From contig NZ_CP071796.1 in the NCBI RefSeq assembly GCF_017498525.1, forward strand, positions 1,488,001 to 1,552,000: DNA of 64,000 nt. Reading direction: 5' to 3'. Shown here in pieces: positions 38,533 to 47,745 of the stretch; the first letter of the stretch is position 1; each line of letters starts with the position of its first letter. A program made the position numbers and the translations under genes. The DNA is from Ottowia testudinis (GTDB lineage: Bacteria; Pseudomonadota; Gammaproteobacteria; Burkholderiales; Burkholderiaceae_C). The notes under the pieces were generated by a model. The model saw nothing but the letters and a program-made list of their open reading frames with translations. It was not told the origin of the DNA and ran no database searches.

Positions 38533-38876
38533 TGCTACAAATTGAATAGCTTCTCGCGCTGATGGGGAAAGCGCTAGGGCTTGAAAAGACCATTGAACCT
38601 GGAAGCGGCCCCCGAGGGGCGAGGCCCATGCGTCGCGCGGTGCGTCATTCCGATTTCGAACCCAAACGTCGACATCCGTCATTCCCGCGCCGGAGGGAGT
38701 CCAGCCACGCAGAGGTCTCAGCACCGGATTCTCGCTTGCGCGGTAATGGCGGCATCCATCGGGTCGTGCAGCGGAAATGAAATCAGGCGACATCCGCATC
38801 GGCGATCTCTTGACGTTTTGACCACCAGCGCCCGTCCAAATTGCGCGATCAGCTGCTCTATTTGTAGCAAAATCGT
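38533..38876. repeat. Intergenic region with dispersed repeats
   Basis: 344 bp without a gene between convergent mutY and rapZ. It begins with a reversed AGCTAT repeat remnant (CTACAAATTGAATAGC, about 38535-38550). From about 38645 to 38785 it carries a diverged copy of the GTCATTCCCGCGC...GTCCAGCCACGC...TCTCAGCACCGGATTC element that also lies at 62265-62405. A second AT-rich remnant (CTATTTGTAGCAAAATCG) ends the gap just before rapZ. Confidence 0.7.
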
Positions 38877-39740
38877 CTACAGCCCATCCAGCTCGCGGTG
38901 CCGCCTGAGCGTCTGCCACTCTTGCCCGAACAGCGCTGCAAGCTGCTCTACCAGGTAAACGGAGCGGTGCTGGCCTCCGGTGCAGCCGATGGCCACCGTG
39001 ACATAGCTGCGATGGTCCTTGGCCAGCGCCGGCAGCCAGGTGCGCAAAAAGGTGGCGATCTGCTCTTGCATCAACCGGACATGCGGCTGGCGCGCCAAAA
39101 ATTCGATCACCGGCTGATCGCGCCCGGTCAGCGGCTTCAGCTCGGGCTCGTAATGCGGGTTGGGCAGCATGCGGACATCGAACACGTAGTCGGCGTCAAG
39201 CGTGATGCCGCGCTTGAATGCGAAGGATTCGAACACGAGCGTCAGGTGCGCCGCCGGCGCCGCGATCAGATCCTTGACCATCGCCAGCAACTGCGAAGGG
39301 CGCAGAAAACTGGTGTCGATGACATGCGAGCGCTCGCGAAGGTCAGCCAGCAGTTCGCGTTCACGGGTGATGGTTTGCAGCAGCGTTTGCTGCGCATCGC
39401 GTTCACCGGGTTGCGACAGGGGATGGCGTCGCCGGGTCTCGGAAAACCGTCGCACCAGCGTGTGGTCGTTGGCGTCCAAAAAAATCTGGCGCAACTGCAG
39501 CCCCTTGACGCGCAGGCCGTGCAGCAGCAACGGCAGCTGCGGCAGTGATTCGCCGCTGCGCACGTCCATGGCGATCGCGACTTTGCGCGCACGTCTCTCA
39601 TCCTCGAGCGCCAGAAACGGCTCCAGCAATTCGGGCGGCAGGTTGTCGACGCAATAGTAGCCAGCGTCTTCCAGCGCGCCGAGCGCAATGGACTTGCCGG
39701 AACCCGACATACCAGTGATGACGACCAGTTCAATGCTCAC
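38877..39740 (-). CDS. rapZ: RNase adapter protein RapZ
   Basis: 287 aa nucleotide-binding regulator; in enterobacteria it directs RNase E to the GlmZ sRNA. The P-loop is GMSGSGKS (10-17), the second motif is [10 protein letters not shown], and the conserved C-terminus is [25 protein letters not shown]. The start is a GTG at 39740 overlapping the recN stop by four bases (GTGA). Whether its sRNA target exists in this organism is unknown. Confidence 0.96.
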   Translation of the reverse strand: MSIELVVITGMSGSGKSIALGALEDAGYYCVDNLPPELLEPFLALEDERRARKVAIAMDVRSGESLPQLPLLLHGLRVKGLQLRQIFLDANDHTLVRRFSETRRRHPLSQPGERDAQQTLLQTITRERELLADLRERSHVIDTSFLRPSQLLAMVKDLIAAPAAHLTLVFESFAFKRGITLDADYVFDVRMLPNPHYEPELKPLTGRDQPVIEFLARQPHVRLMQEQIATFLRTWLPALAKDHRSYVTVAIGCTGGQHRSVYLVEQLAALFGQEWQTLRRHRELDGL

Positions 39741-41461
39741 GGCGACCGGGCCTTTCGCGCGCCGCGGGGCGCTGGCGCGGGCTCATTGGCCTGCGGCGCA
39801 TGCAGCATTTCAAGCGCATGCGCCAAGGTGGCTTCAGAGATGCGTTCGCCGCCCAGCATGCGGGCGATTTCGCGCGTGCGCACCTCGCCGGCGATGGGCG
39901 CGACCTGGCTGACGGGTGCGCCATCGGCACCGGACAACTTGCTGACCAGCAGATGCGCGTCGGCACACGCGGCCACTTGTGGCAGGTGCGTGACGCACAG
40001 CACCTGCCGGTCGCGCCCCAGGCGCTGCAGCAGCCGGCCCACCGTGGCGGCTACCGCGCCGCCCACACCCGAATCCACCTCGTCGAACACCAGTGTGCCG
40101 ACGCTGCCCAGCGCGCTGGTGGTGACGGCGATGGCCAGCGCCAAGCGCGACAACTCACCGCCGGATGCTACTCTATCAATAGCGCGTGGCGCTGAACCCG
40201 CATGCGCTGCGACCTGAAATAGCACATTTTCAAGGCCGTGTTGAGCGGGGTCGGTCAGCGTTTGCAATGCGACTTCGAAGCGGCCGCCTTGCATGCCCAA
40301 GTCCTGCATGGCCGCGCTGACCGCCGCGGACAGCCGCGGCGCGGCCTGCTGACGCTGGCGCGACACGGCTTGCGCAGCCTGCCGCCAGGCTTGGCGCGCG
40401 GCCTGCGCGGTAGCCTCCAGCTGTGCCAGGTCGGTGGCGGACTCCAGCTGCGTCAAGTCGGCACGCCATTGCGCCAGAACCGCGGGCAGCTCTTCCGGCG
40501 GCCGGCGGAACCGGCGTGCCAGTCCCAGCCATTGCCCCATGCGCTCGTCGAGCGCGGCAAGCTGCTCGGGGTCCAGGTCGGCGCGGCGCAGGTAGCCGTG
40601 CAGGCTGTGCGCGGCGTCACGCGCCTGCGCGACACATGCGTCGAGCACGTCCGCCAGCACGGCGAAATCGGGTTCGATGGCGCGCTGGTTCGCAAGCGTG
40701 GCCAAGGCGTTTTCGAGAGAGGGCAGGGCGCCGCCTTCCCCATCTTCGCCTTCCAGCGCGACGGCGGCGGCCTGCGCGGCGTCAATCAGCGCTTGCGCGT
40801 GCGACAGGCGGGCGTGGCGCTGGTTCAGCTCGTCCCACTCGCCATCGCCGGGCGCCAGCTTGTCGAGTTCGCCGATCTGCCACAGCAGCCGCTCGCGCTC
40901 CTGCGCCAGGCTGTCCTGCGCCGCGCGGGCGGCTTGCAGCGCGGCTTCGGCCTGGCGCCAGGTCTGCCAGGCGGCGGTCATGGGGCGTGCGTCCACTCCA
41001 GCGTAGGCGTCCAGCAGCTCGCGCACGGCGGCGGGGCGCGTCAGGCTTTGCCAGGCGTGCTGGCCGTGGATGTCGACCAGCCAGTCGCCCAGCGCGCGCA
41101 ACTGCGCCAGCGTGGCGGGCGAGCCGTTGATCCAGGCGCGGCTCTTGCCGGCGGCGTCGATGGTGCGGCGCAGCAGCAGGGTGCCGGCGTCGGTCGCCGA
41201 TTCGTCGTCGAAGCCCTGCTCGGCCAGCCATGCGCGCGCGGCGTCGGGCAGATCGAATTCGGCGGCAATCTCGCAGCGTGGCTGGCCCTCGCGCACCCAC
41301 AGCGCATCGCCCCGGCCGCCCAGCACCAGTTGCAGCGCGTCGATCAGGATCGACTTGCCGGCGCCTGTCTCGCCCGTAAGGGCCGTGAAGCCGCCGCCCA
41401 GCGCCAAGTCGAGTGCCGGCACGATGACGAAATCGCGCAGATTCAGATGTCGCAATGCCAT
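39737..41461 (-). CDS. recN: DNA repair protein RecN
   Basis: 574 aa SMC-like ATPase acting in double-strand-break repair. Walker A is GETGAGKS (30-37), followed by a coiled-coil middle ([29 protein letters not shown]), a C-terminal signature [16 protein letters not shown], Walker [14 protein letters not shown] and [12 protein letters not shown]. The ATG at 41461 ([11 protein letters not shown]) is chosen over a further-upstream frame start. Just before the signature, [10 protein letters not shown] is encoded by repeat-like sequence (CTATCAATAGCGCG, about 40174-40187). Confidence 0.97.
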   Translation of the reverse strand: MALRHLNLRDFVIVPALDLALGGGFTALTGETGAGKSILIDALQLVLGGRGDALWVREGQPRCEIAAEFDLPDAARAWLAEQGFDDESATDAGTLLLRRTIDAAGKSRAWINGSPATLAQLRALGDWLVDIHGQHAWQSLTRPAAVRELLDAYAGVDARPMTAAWQTWRQAEAALQAARAAQDSLAQERERLLWQIGELDKLAPGDGEWDELNQRHARLSHAQALIDAAQAAAVALEGEDGEGGALPSLENALATLANQRAIEPDFAVLADVLDACVAQARDAAHSLHGYLRRADLDPEQLAALDERMGQWLGLARRFRRPPEELPAVLAQWRADLTQLESATDLAQLEATAQAARQAWRQAAQAVSRQRQQAAPRLSAAVSAAMQDLGMQGGRFEVALQTLTDPAQHGLENVLFQVAAHAGSAPRAIDRVASGGELSRLALAIAVTTSALGSVGTLVFDEVDSGVGGAVAATVGRLLQRLGRDRQVLCVTHLPQVAACADAHLLVSKLSGADGAPVSQVAPIAGEVRTREIARMLGGERISEATLAHALEMLHAPQANEPAPAPRGARKARSP

Positions 41462-41614
41462 GTCAGTGTTCAGTGCGCAGCGCACCCCAAAAACAGAAGG
41501 CCGTGGAGCAGGCCACGCGAGAGCGCCGTGGCCGGGGTCCCCCCGACCACCAGTGTTGTCCCCTTGGGGGAAGGCGCCGCAGGCGACTCATGAGGGAGAA
41601 TTTTTTGGGGGATG
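41462..41614. repeat. Intergenic dispersed repeat (nadK-recN gap)
   Basis: The 153-bp gap carries, at about 41515-41610, GCCGTGGCCGGGG...GACCACCAGTGTTGTCC...GGGGGAAGGCGCCGCAGGCGACTCATGAGG, related to the element at 27236-27334. No promoter or gene is evident. Confidence 0.6.
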
Positions 41615-42511
41615 TCATACCCCGCCCTCGTTCCAGTGCAGCTTGGCACGCAGCGTGTTGAAGTAGCTCCAGCCCTTGGGGTGCAGAAAGCGCACGCGGT
41701 AGTCCGAACGCCGCACCACGATGCGGTCGCCATGGTGCAGCGACGCGATAGACTGCATGTCGAAGCTGGCGCTGGCGTCGCGGCCGCCGACGATCTCAAT
41801 GACGATCTCGACCGGATCGGCCAGCACGATCGGCCGGTTCGACAAGGTGTGGGGTGCAATCGGCACCAGCACCCAGCCCGGCACCAGCGGGTGCAGCAGT
41901 GGGCCGCCCGCGGACAACGCATACGCCGTGGAGCCGGTCGGCGTGGCGACGATGATGCCGTCGGCGCGGTGGTTGGCGACGAAATGGCCGTCCACCTCGA
42001 CCCGCAGCTCCACCATGCTGGCCACCGCGCCGCGGTTGACCACCACGTCGTTCATCGCATAGGCCTCGAACACGCATTCGCCCTCGCGCATCACCTTGCC
42101 TAGCATCAGGCTGCGGTGGTCTTCTTCATATTCGCCATGCAGCATGGGCGGCAGCGCCTGGCGGTAGCCGCCCAGCGGCAGATCGGTGATGAAGCCCAGG
42201 CGGCCCTGGTTGATGCCAACCAGCGGCGTGCCATAGCGCGCCAGCTGACGGCCGATGCCCAGCATGGTGCCGTCTCCCCCCACCACCACCGCCAGATCGC
42301 ATTCGGTGCCGATGCCGGCCACGTCGCGCGCGGGGTAATCGCGCAAACCGGTGGCCTCGGCCGTGCGTTCAGCCAACACCACTTCGCAGCCCTGATCCTT
42401 CAGGAAACCGGCGACGTCGGCGATGACCTCGCGGGTCGAATCAGCCACCAGGCCCGATGTGGAATCCTGATATTTGCCGACCAGCGCGACACGATGAAAC
42501 TGAAGGCTCAT
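41615..42511 (-). CDS. nadK: NAD kinase
   Basis: 298 aa. Phosphorylates NAD to NADP. The catalytic GGDGTM lies at residues 78-83, [11 protein letters not shown] follows, and the nucleotide-binding [19 protein letters not shown] block is intact. I take the ATG at 42511 ([14 protein letters not shown]) rather than the TTG two codons upstream. Only 26 bp separate it from the divergent hrcA start codon. Confidence 0.97.
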   Translation of the reverse strand: MSLQFHRVALVGKYQDSTSGLVADSTREVIADVAGFLKDQGCEVVLAERTAEATGLRDYPARDVAGIGTECDLAVVVGGDGTMLGIGRQLARYGTPLVGINQGRLGFITDLPLGGYRQALPPMLHGEYEEDHRSLMLGKVMREGECVFEAYAMNDVVVNRGAVASMVELRVEVDGHFVANHRADGIIVATPTGSTAYALSAGGPLLHPLVPGWVLVPIAPHTLSNRPIVLADPVEIVIEIVGGRDASASFDMQSIASLHHGDRIVVRRSDYRVRFLHPKGWSYFNTLRAKLHWNEGGV

Positions 42512-42537
42512 CGGCAAATTACATCATAATGATTTGA

Positions 42538-43545
42538 ATGCTTGACGACCGCTCCCGCCTGCTGTTGAAGACGTTGATCGAGCGCTACATCGCCGACGGC
42601 CAGCCCGTCGGCTCGCGGACGCTGTCGCGTGCGCCGGGCCTCGAACTCTCGCCCGCCACCATCCGCAACGTGATGTCGGACTTGGAGGACATGGGCCTCA
42701 TCGTCAGCCCGCACACCTCGGCCGGGCGCATCCCCACCTCGCGCGGCTACCGCCTGTTTGTCGACACCATGCTGACCGCGCAGCAGCCCGAGCTGACGGC
42801 GCCAGCGCTGCCCGCCGATCAGCCGCAGAGGGTGATCGCCAACGCCGCGCAACTGCTGTCCAATCTGTCGCAATTCGTCGGCGTGGTGATGGCGCCGCGC
42901 CGCTCCTCATCGTTTCGGCACATCGAGTTCTTGCGCTTGTCCGAGCGGCGCCTGCTCCTCATTCTGGTAGCGCCCGATGGCGATGTGCAGAACCGCGTGC
43001 TGTTCACCGATGTCGACTACACGGCAGGTGAGCTGCAGCAAGCGTCCAATTACCTCAACGCGCATTTTTCTGGCATGGACATCGAGCATGTGCGCCTGCG
43101 CTTGCGTCAAGAGGTGGATACGCTGCGTGGCGAGATCGCCACGCTGATGCGCGCCGCCGTGCAACTGGGCAGCGAGGCCATGAGTCAGGCGCAGGACGAG
43201 GTGGTCATCTCGGGCGAGCGCAACCTGCTGGCGGTGAGCGACTTCTCCAGCGACATGAACCAGCTGCGCCGCGCGTTCGACCTGTTCGAGCAGAAGGCGC
43301 AGCTCATCCGCCTGCTCGATGTGTCGAGCGAGGCCGAGGGCGTGCGCATCTTCATCGGCGGCGAAAGCCAGACGGTGCCGGTGGAAGACCTGTCGGTGGT
43401 CAGCGCGTCGTACGAGGTCGATGGGCAGGTGGTCGGCACGTTGGGCGTGATCGGCCCCACGCGCATGCCGTACGACCGCATGATCCAGATCGTGGACATC
43501 ACCTCGCGCCTGGTCAGCAACGCGCTGAGTGCGGGCAAGCCCTAG
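42538..43545 (+). CDS. hrcA: Heat-inducible transcription repressor HrcA
   Basis: 335 aa repressor that binds CIRCE operators of groE/dnaK-type genes. The N-terminal winged helix ([47 protein letters not shown]) is complete, followed by the HrcA core including [16 protein letters not shown] and the C-terminal [19 protein letters not shown]. The ATG at 42538 fits the family N-terminus. No clear CIRCE inverted repeat is seen in the 26-bp upstream gap, so autoregulation through a nearby CIRCE is not supported here. Confidence 0.97.
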   Translation: MLDDRSRLLLKTLIERYIADGQPVGSRTLSRAPGLELSPATIRNVMSDLEDMGLIVSPHTSAGRIPTSRGYRLFVDTMLTAQQPELTAPALPADQPQRVIANAAQLLSNLSQFVGVVMAPRRSSSFRHIEFLRLSERRLLLILVAPDGDVQNRVLFTDVDYTAGELQQASNYLNAHFSGMDIEHVRLRLRQEVDTLRGEIATLMRAAVQLGSEAMSQAQDEVVISGERNLLAVSDFSSDMNQLRRAFDLFEQKAQLIRLLDVSSEAEGVRIFIGGESQTVPVEDLSVVSASYEVDGQVVGTLGVIGPTRMPYDRMIQIVDITSRLVSNALSAGKP

Positions 43546-43562
43546 AATCGTCGGTTTCGCGC

Positions 43563-43639
43563 GGGGCGTTAGCTCAGTTGGTCAGAGCAGGGGACTCATA
43601 ATCCCTTGGTCGCAGGTTCGAGCCCTGCACGCCCTACCA
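43563..43639 (+). tRNA. tRNA with CAT anticodon (elongator Met or Ile2)
   Basis: 77 nt with encoded CCA. Acceptor GGGGCGT pairs with ACGCCCT, with a G-T first pair; discriminator A. The anticodon loop CTCATAA gives CAT. The stem GGGGACTCATAATCCC and variable region TTGGTCGC resemble tRNA-Ile2, whose C34 becomes lysidine, as much as elongator tRNA-Met. The amino acid cannot be settled by eye. The 5' end of the gene lies 17 bp after the hrcA stop. Confidence 0.9.
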
Positions 43640-43669
43640 GTTTTTGTGTGTTAGAATTGCGGGCTTCGC

Positions 43670-43746
43670 GCGGCTGTAGCTCAGTTGGATAGAGTACTTG
43701 GCTACGAACCAAGGGGTCGTGGGTTCGAATCCTGCCAGCCGCGCCA
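43670..43746 (+). tRNA. tRNA-Arg (ACG)
   Basis: 77 nt with encoded CCA. Acceptor GCGGCTG pairs perfectly with CAGCCGC, discriminator G. The anticodon arm TTGGCTACGAACCAA gives ACG, which becomes ICG after deamination and reads CGU, CGC and CGA. The T arm is GTGGGTTCGAATCCTGC. It is 30 bp downstream of the CAT tRNA and followed by a terminator. Confidence 0.97.
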
Positions 43747-43760
43747 ATTTCTTCAGACGA

Positions 43761-43794
43761 AACCCCGCAAGTCCTTGATTTGCGGGGTTTTTTC
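43761..43794 (+). terminator. Rho-independent terminator after tRNA-Arg, overlapping the ribE leader
   Basis: AACCCCGCAA (43761-43770), a 9-base loop, TTGCGGGGTT (43780-43789) and a run of T up to 43793. It is a perfect 10-bp stem and U tract. The 3' arm holds GGGG, the only ribosome-binding-like sequence before the ribE ATG at 43795, so the hairpin could mask ribE translation. Confidence 0.85.
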
Positions 43795-44439
43795 ATGTTC
43801 ACCGGCATCATCACCGCCATCGGCCGCATCGTCGAAGTGCGCGACCTGGGCGCGAGCAGCGCGCATGGCAAGCAACTGGTCATCGAAACGCCTGCGGGCT
43901 ACCTGGGCGACGTGGGTCTGGGTGACAGCATCGCCATCAACGGCGCCTGCATGACGGCCACGCAGATCGACGTGGCGGCGGGGCGTTTTGCCATCGACAT
44001 TTCGGCCGAATCGCTGGCGCGCACGGCGGGGCTGGATCAACCTGGCCCGGTCAATCTTGAAAAAGCGCTGCGTGCGCACGACCGGCTGGGCGGGCACATC
44101 GTGTCGGGGCATGTCGACGGCATCGGCCGCGTGACGCACTTCGCGCCGGTGGGCGAGAGCGTCGAGCTGCGCGTGCTGGCGCCGCGCGAGCTGGCCAAAT
44201 ACCTGGCCTACAAGGGCTCGATCACGGTCAACGGCGTGAGCCTGACGGTCAACACCGTGGCCGATCAGGGCGCGGGTTGCGAGTTCAGCATCAACCTGAT
44301 TCCGCACACGGTGCAGAACACGGCGCTGCATGCGCTGGTGCCTGGTGCCGCGGTCAATCTGGAGATCGACCTGATCGCGCGTTATGTGGAAAGAATGCTC
44401 TCGGCGCCCGCCCTTCAAGCGGCGCCAGCTATCAAATAA
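43795..44439 (+). CDS. ribE: Riboflavin synthase, alpha chain
   Basis: 214 aa. Converts two lumazines to riboflavin and pyrimidine. The N-terminus MFTGIITAIGRI is the family start; two lumazine-binding repeats carry GDSIAINGACMTAT, GGHIVSGHVDGIG, GSITVNGVSLTVN and FSINLIPHTVQNT. The ATG at 43795 lies right after a terminator U tract with no independent ribosome-binding site except GGGG in the hairpin. The last residues (APALQAAPAIK) are encoded by a copy of the dispersed repeat (44409-44445), which supplies the stop codon. Confidence 0.95.
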   Translation: MFTGIITAIGRIVEVRDLGASSAHGKQLVIETPAGYLGDVGLGDSIAINGACMTATQIDVAAGRFAIDISAESLARTAGLDQPGPVNLEKALRAHDRLGGHIVSGHVDGIGRVTHFAPVGESVELRVLAPRELAKYLAYKGSITVNGVSLTVNTVADQGAGCEFSINLIPHTVQNTALHALVPGAAVNLEIDLIARYVERMLSAPALQAAPAIK

Positions 44440-44445
44440 AGAGCA
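44409..44445. repeat. Dispersed repeat copy forming the end of ribE
   Basis: GCCCTTCAAGCGGCGCCAGCTATCAAATAAAGAGC spans the ribE stop codon and the short gap to the convergent DMT gene. The repeat tail AGCTATCAAATAA contributes the ribE C-terminus and stop. Confidence 0.65.
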
Positions 44446-44449
44446 ACCG

Positions 44450-45337
44450 TCAACGGTCGAACGGCAGCCTGACCAGCCCCGTGGCCAGCGCCGTGCCGCA
44501 CAGCACGATGGCGCCGCAGAACACCATCCAGGCGGTGACCGTCTCGCCCAGCAGCGTGACGCCGTAGAACACCGCGAACACCGGCACGGTGAAGGTGACG
44601 GTGATGGCGCGCGCCGGGCCCAGCCGCTCGATGAGGCGGAAGAACAGCACGTAGGCCACGGCGGTGCACAACACGCCCAGCGCCAGCAGCGCGCCCCAGG
44701 CTTTCAAACTGGGCGCCTGCGCGGGCCACAGCAACAGCGAGGGCACGGCCAGCCCCAGCGCGGCGCCGATCTGGCTGCCGGTGGCGGTCATCAACGGGTT
44801 CAGGCCCGACAGGTAGCGGCGCGTGAAGCTGGCCGCCACGGCGTAGCTGCTGGTGGCCAGCAGGCAGGCCAGGATGCCCCAGGCCGTGACGGCGCCCGAC
44901 GCATCGGGCTTGAAGCTGGCCTTGCCGCTGGCCAACAGCGCCACGCCGACGAAGCCGATCACCAACCCCACGGTGCGCGAGGTGCCGGGCCTGTCGCCCA
45001 GCCAAACCCAAGCCACCAGCGCGCCGAACAGCGGCACCGTGGCGTTCAGGATCGACGACAGCCCGGTGCTGATCGACAGCAGCGCAAAGCTGAACAGCGC
45101 GAACGGGATGGCCGAGTTGATCAGGCCGCAGACCATCACCGGCCGCCAGTGCTGGCGCAGCTGCGGCCACAGCCCGCGCGAGAGCATCACCGGCAGCAGC
45201 GCCAGCGCGGCGATGGTCACGCGCACGCCGGCCGTGGGCAGTGGGCCGAACTCCAGCGTGCCCAGGCGCATGAACAGGAACGAGGCGCCCCAGAGGGCGG
45301 CCAGCAGCAGGAATTCAGCGGCGACGGCAGCGGACAT
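44450..45337 (-). CDS. EamA/DMT-family transporter
   Basis: 295-aa inner-membrane protein with ten transmembrane helices in two EamA repeats. The first begins AAEFLLLAALWGASFLFMRLG and contains INSAIPFALFSFALLSISTGLSSILNATVPLFGALVAW; the second begins AWGILACLLATSSYAVAASF and ends MVFCGAIVLCGTALATGLV. Members export amino acids or other small metabolites; the substrate cannot be told. It is convergent with ribE, 10 bp between stops. Confidence 0.92.
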   Translation of the reverse strand: MSAAVAAEFLLLAALWGASFLFMRLGTLEFGPLPTAGVRVTIAALALLPVMLSRGLWPQLRQHWRPVMVCGLINSAIPFALFSFALLSISTGLSSILNATVPLFGALVAWVWLGDRPGTSRTVGLVIGFVGVALLASGKASFKPDASGAVTAWGILACLLATSSYAVAASFTRRYLSGLNPLMTATGSQIGAALGLAVPSLLLWPAQAPSLKAWGALLALGVLCTAVAYVLFFRLIERLGPARAITVTFTVPVFAVFYGVTLLGETVTAWMVFCGAIVLCGTALATGLVRLPFDR

Positions 45338-45409
45338 GGGCGTGGAGTATGGGGCCGCGTGGGCGGCGGTGTGATGCGCAATGGCCGATGGATTGATGCG
45401 CGCCCGGCA

Positions 45410-45976
45410 TCAGTGCCGCACGGCCACGCGCTGCGGGCGCAGCGTGGGTGCGGGTGGCGTGCCATCGGCCGGCGCATCGACCGACCAGCCCTCGCGCCGC
45501 AGCAGCGCCACCTTGCGGCTCAAGCCCCCGCCATAACCGGCCAGCGTGCCCCGGCTGCCCAGCACGCGGTGGCAGGGCACGATCACACTGACGGGGTTGG
45601 CGCCCACGGCCGTGCCCACGGCGCGCACGGCGGCGGGATGGCCGATGCGCGCGGCCACCTGGCTGTAGCTTCGCGAATCGCCGGCGTCAATATCGAGCAG
45701 CGCGCGCCACACGCTTTGCTGAAACGCGGTGCCGCCAGACAGATCCAGCGGCACGTCGAAGCGCTGGCGCTGGCCCGCGAAGTACTCGGCCATCTCGCGC
45801 GCGGCCTGGCCCAGCAGCGGTTGGCCGTGCGTGGGCGCGCCCCAGCTTGGCCAGTCGGGCACGCCGCGTTGGCCTTCGGTGAACCAGGCGCCAGACAGGC
45901 CCTGCGGCGTGGCGGCCAGCAGCAGATCGCCCAGGGGCGTGGCGGTGAGGGTGTGGAAGGTGTGCGGATGCTTCAT
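45410..45976 (-). CDS. ogt: Methylated-DNA-protein cysteine methyltransferase
   Basis: 188 aa. Directly removes alkyl groups from O6-alkylguanine. The active site PCHRVLG lies in NPVSVIVPCHRVLGSRGTLAGYGGGLSRKVALLRREG, preceded by the recognition helix region SYSQVAARIGHPAAVRAVGTAVG. The ATG at 45976 (MKHPHTFHTLTATPLG) is chosen. It lies just downstream of the Ada/AlkA fusion gene, which lacks this domain, so the two together supply the functions of Ada and AlkA. Confidence 0.94.
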   Translation of the reverse strand: MKHPHTFHTLTATPLGDLLLAATPQGLSGAWFTEGQRGVPDWPSWGAPTHGQPLLGQAAREMAEYFAGQRQRFDVPLDLSGGTAFQQSVWRALLDIDAGDSRSYSQVAARIGHPAAVRAVGTAVGANPVSVIVPCHRVLGSRGTLAGYGGGLSRKVALLRREGWSVDAPADGTPPAPTLRPQRVAVRH

Positions 45977-46002
45977 GATCAAATACCTTGTTTGCGTTTA
46001 TT

Positions 46003-46036
46003 TGGCTTGCGCGAGCAGCTATGAATTTGATAGTTT
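46003..46036. repeat. Dispersed repeat copy
   Basis: GGCTTGCGCGAGCAGCTATGAATTTGATAG lies in the 42-bp gap between the Ada/AlkA and ogt genes and just enters the 3' end of the fusion gene, whose last residues (LKLSNS) it encodes. Confidence 0.7.
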
Positions 46037-47518
46037 CAAGGTGGACGGCTGCCAGGCGCGCAGCACGCCGTAGGCCCGCCAGGGCCGCCAGCGCTCGGCG
46101 CGGGCTTGGGCGGCGCGGGCGGTCAGGCGCTGGCCATTGGGCGACAGCGCCTTTTGCAGCGCCACATCGCCCGCCGGAAAGGCATCCGGCCAACGCAGCG
46201 CGCGCAGGGCGATGTACTCCGCCGTCCACTCGCCGATGCCGGGCAGGGCCGTCAGCGCGGCCATCGCCTGCGCCACGTCGGCGCCCGCGTGCAGGCTCAA
46301 CTGCCCGCTGTCGACCGCGCGCGCCAGCGCTTGAATCGCCGCCTGCCGCTGGCGCACCAGGCCGAGCTGGCCCAGCGCGTCACCGCTGGCGGCGGCCAGC
46401 ACGGCGGGGGTGGGAAACATCTGCGTCAGCCCGTCGATGGGCGTGGCCAGCGGCACGCCAAAGCGCTCGACCAGCCGCGTCGTCAGCGTGCGCGCCGCCG
46501 CTACCGTCACCTGCTGGCCGATGACGGCGCGCACCGCCAGCTCAAAGCCGTCCAGCGTGCCCGGCACGCGCAACCCGGCGGAGTCGGGGAAGTCCGCGCC
46601 CAGCACGGCGTGGATGGCGGCGGGGTCGGCGTCCAGATCGAGCCAGGCGCGCACGCGGGCGATCACGCGCGGCAGCTGCGGCGCCAGCGCCTCGGCCACG
46701 CGCACCTGCACGCGATGCGCAGCGGGCTCGAAGCGGCAGGCGAGCCAGCCGCAGGTGTCGTCCAGCCTCAGCGTGCGCGCCACGGTGGCGGCGTCCACAT
46801 CGACGTGTTCGACGCCGGCAATGCCGCGCTGCTTCAAAAATTGCAGCATGGCGCGCACGTCGTACGGGGGCCGGAAGCTCAAAGTGACTGAAATGCCGTC
46901 AGTGGAAGCAGGCGCGCCGCCATCGCGCCGCAGCGCCGTTGGGCTCATGCGGTACTGCGCGACAAACGCGGCGTTGAAGCGCCGCAGGCTGGCAAAACCC
47001 GCCGCCAGCGCCACCTGCGCGATGGGCAGCCGCGTGTCGGCCAGCAACTGCTTGGCGGCCAGCAGTCGGCGCGTTTGCAGCCAGGCCAGGGGCGACACGC
47101 CCAGCTCGGCCTCGAACACGCGGCGCAGGTGGCGGTCGCTCACGCCCAGGCGCTGCGCCAGGCCCGCCACGCTGGGCGCGCCGTCGCCCCAGGCGTCGGG
47201 CGAATCGAGCAGCCGCGCCGCGTGCTGGGCCAGCAGCGCCGATGCGTCTTGCGCCGACCAGGCTTGGCGTTGCGGCGCCAGCTCGGGCCGGCAGCGCAGG
47301 CAGGGGCGAAAGCCGGCGCCCTCGGCCTGCGAGGCGTGGGTGAAAAAGCGGCAGTTCTCGCGCCGCGGCGTCTTCACGCGGCACACCGGGCGGCAGTAGA
47401 TGCCGGTGGAGGTCACGCCGATGAAAAAGGCGCCATCAAACCGCGCATCGTGCGCCGCCACGGCGCGGTAGCAGGCGTCGGCGTCGAGCGGGGCGGCGGG
47501 CGAAAGCATGGCGGCCAT
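46019..47518 (-). CDS. Ada-type regulator fused to AlkA 3-methyladenine glycosylase
   Basis: About 499 aa with three parts. First, an Ada zinc/methyl-acceptor domain with four Cys (GIYCRPVCRVKTPRRENCRFF...FRPCLRCRPE). Second, an AraC-type helix-turn-helix (LAQRLGVSDRHLRRVFEAELGVSPLAWLQTRRLLAAKQLL and IAQVALAAGFASLRRFNAAFVAQY). Third, an AlkA glycosylase with helix-hairpin-helix LPGIGEWTAEYIALRAL and catalytic Asp in DAFPAGDVAL. It combines sensing of methylphosphotriesters with removal of alkylated bases. ATGs at 47530, 47518 and 47509 are possible starts; none has a clear ribosome-binding site. Confidence 0.93.
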   Translation of the reverse strand: MAAMLSPAAPLDADACYRAVAAHDARFDGAFFIGVTSTGIYCRPVCRVKTPRRENCRFFTHASQAEGAGFRPCLRCRPELAPQRQAWSAQDASALLAQHAARLLDSPDAWGDGAPSVAGLAQRLGVSDRHLRRVFEAELGVSPLAWLQTRRLLAAKQLLADTRLPIAQVALAAGFASLRRFNAAFVAQYRMSPTALRRDGGAPASTDGISVTLSFRPPYDVRAMLQFLKQRGIAGVEHVDVDAATVARTLRLDDTCGWLACRFEPAAHRVQVRVAEALAPQLPRVIARVRAWLDLDADPAAIHAVLGADFPDSAGLRVPGTLDGFELAVRAVIGQQVTVAAARTLTTRLVERFGVPLATPIDGLTQMFPTPAVLAAASGDALGQLGLVRQRQAAIQALARAVDSGQLSLHAGADVAQAMAALTALPGIGEWTAEYIALRALRWPDAFPAGDVALQKALSPNGQRLTARAAQARAERWRPWRAYGVLRAWQPSTLKLSNS

Positions 47519-47745
47519 GATAGGCCGCATGCGACTGAAAACTCGCCGTTTTCGGACATGGTGGTGGCGCGTGCCGGCCACGCCCCGTGGGCGAAGGCGC
47601 GGAACAAGAGCGCATCGCCCGCGCCGCTGGTTACTATGAAAACAGGAGCTGATCTCGCAGCATCCACGAGGACAAACGTCCGATTTGAGGCTTCTTCAAC
47701 ACGCTCGCCGATGCGTGGCCGAACTGACCGCGCCCGGCTGCCAAA

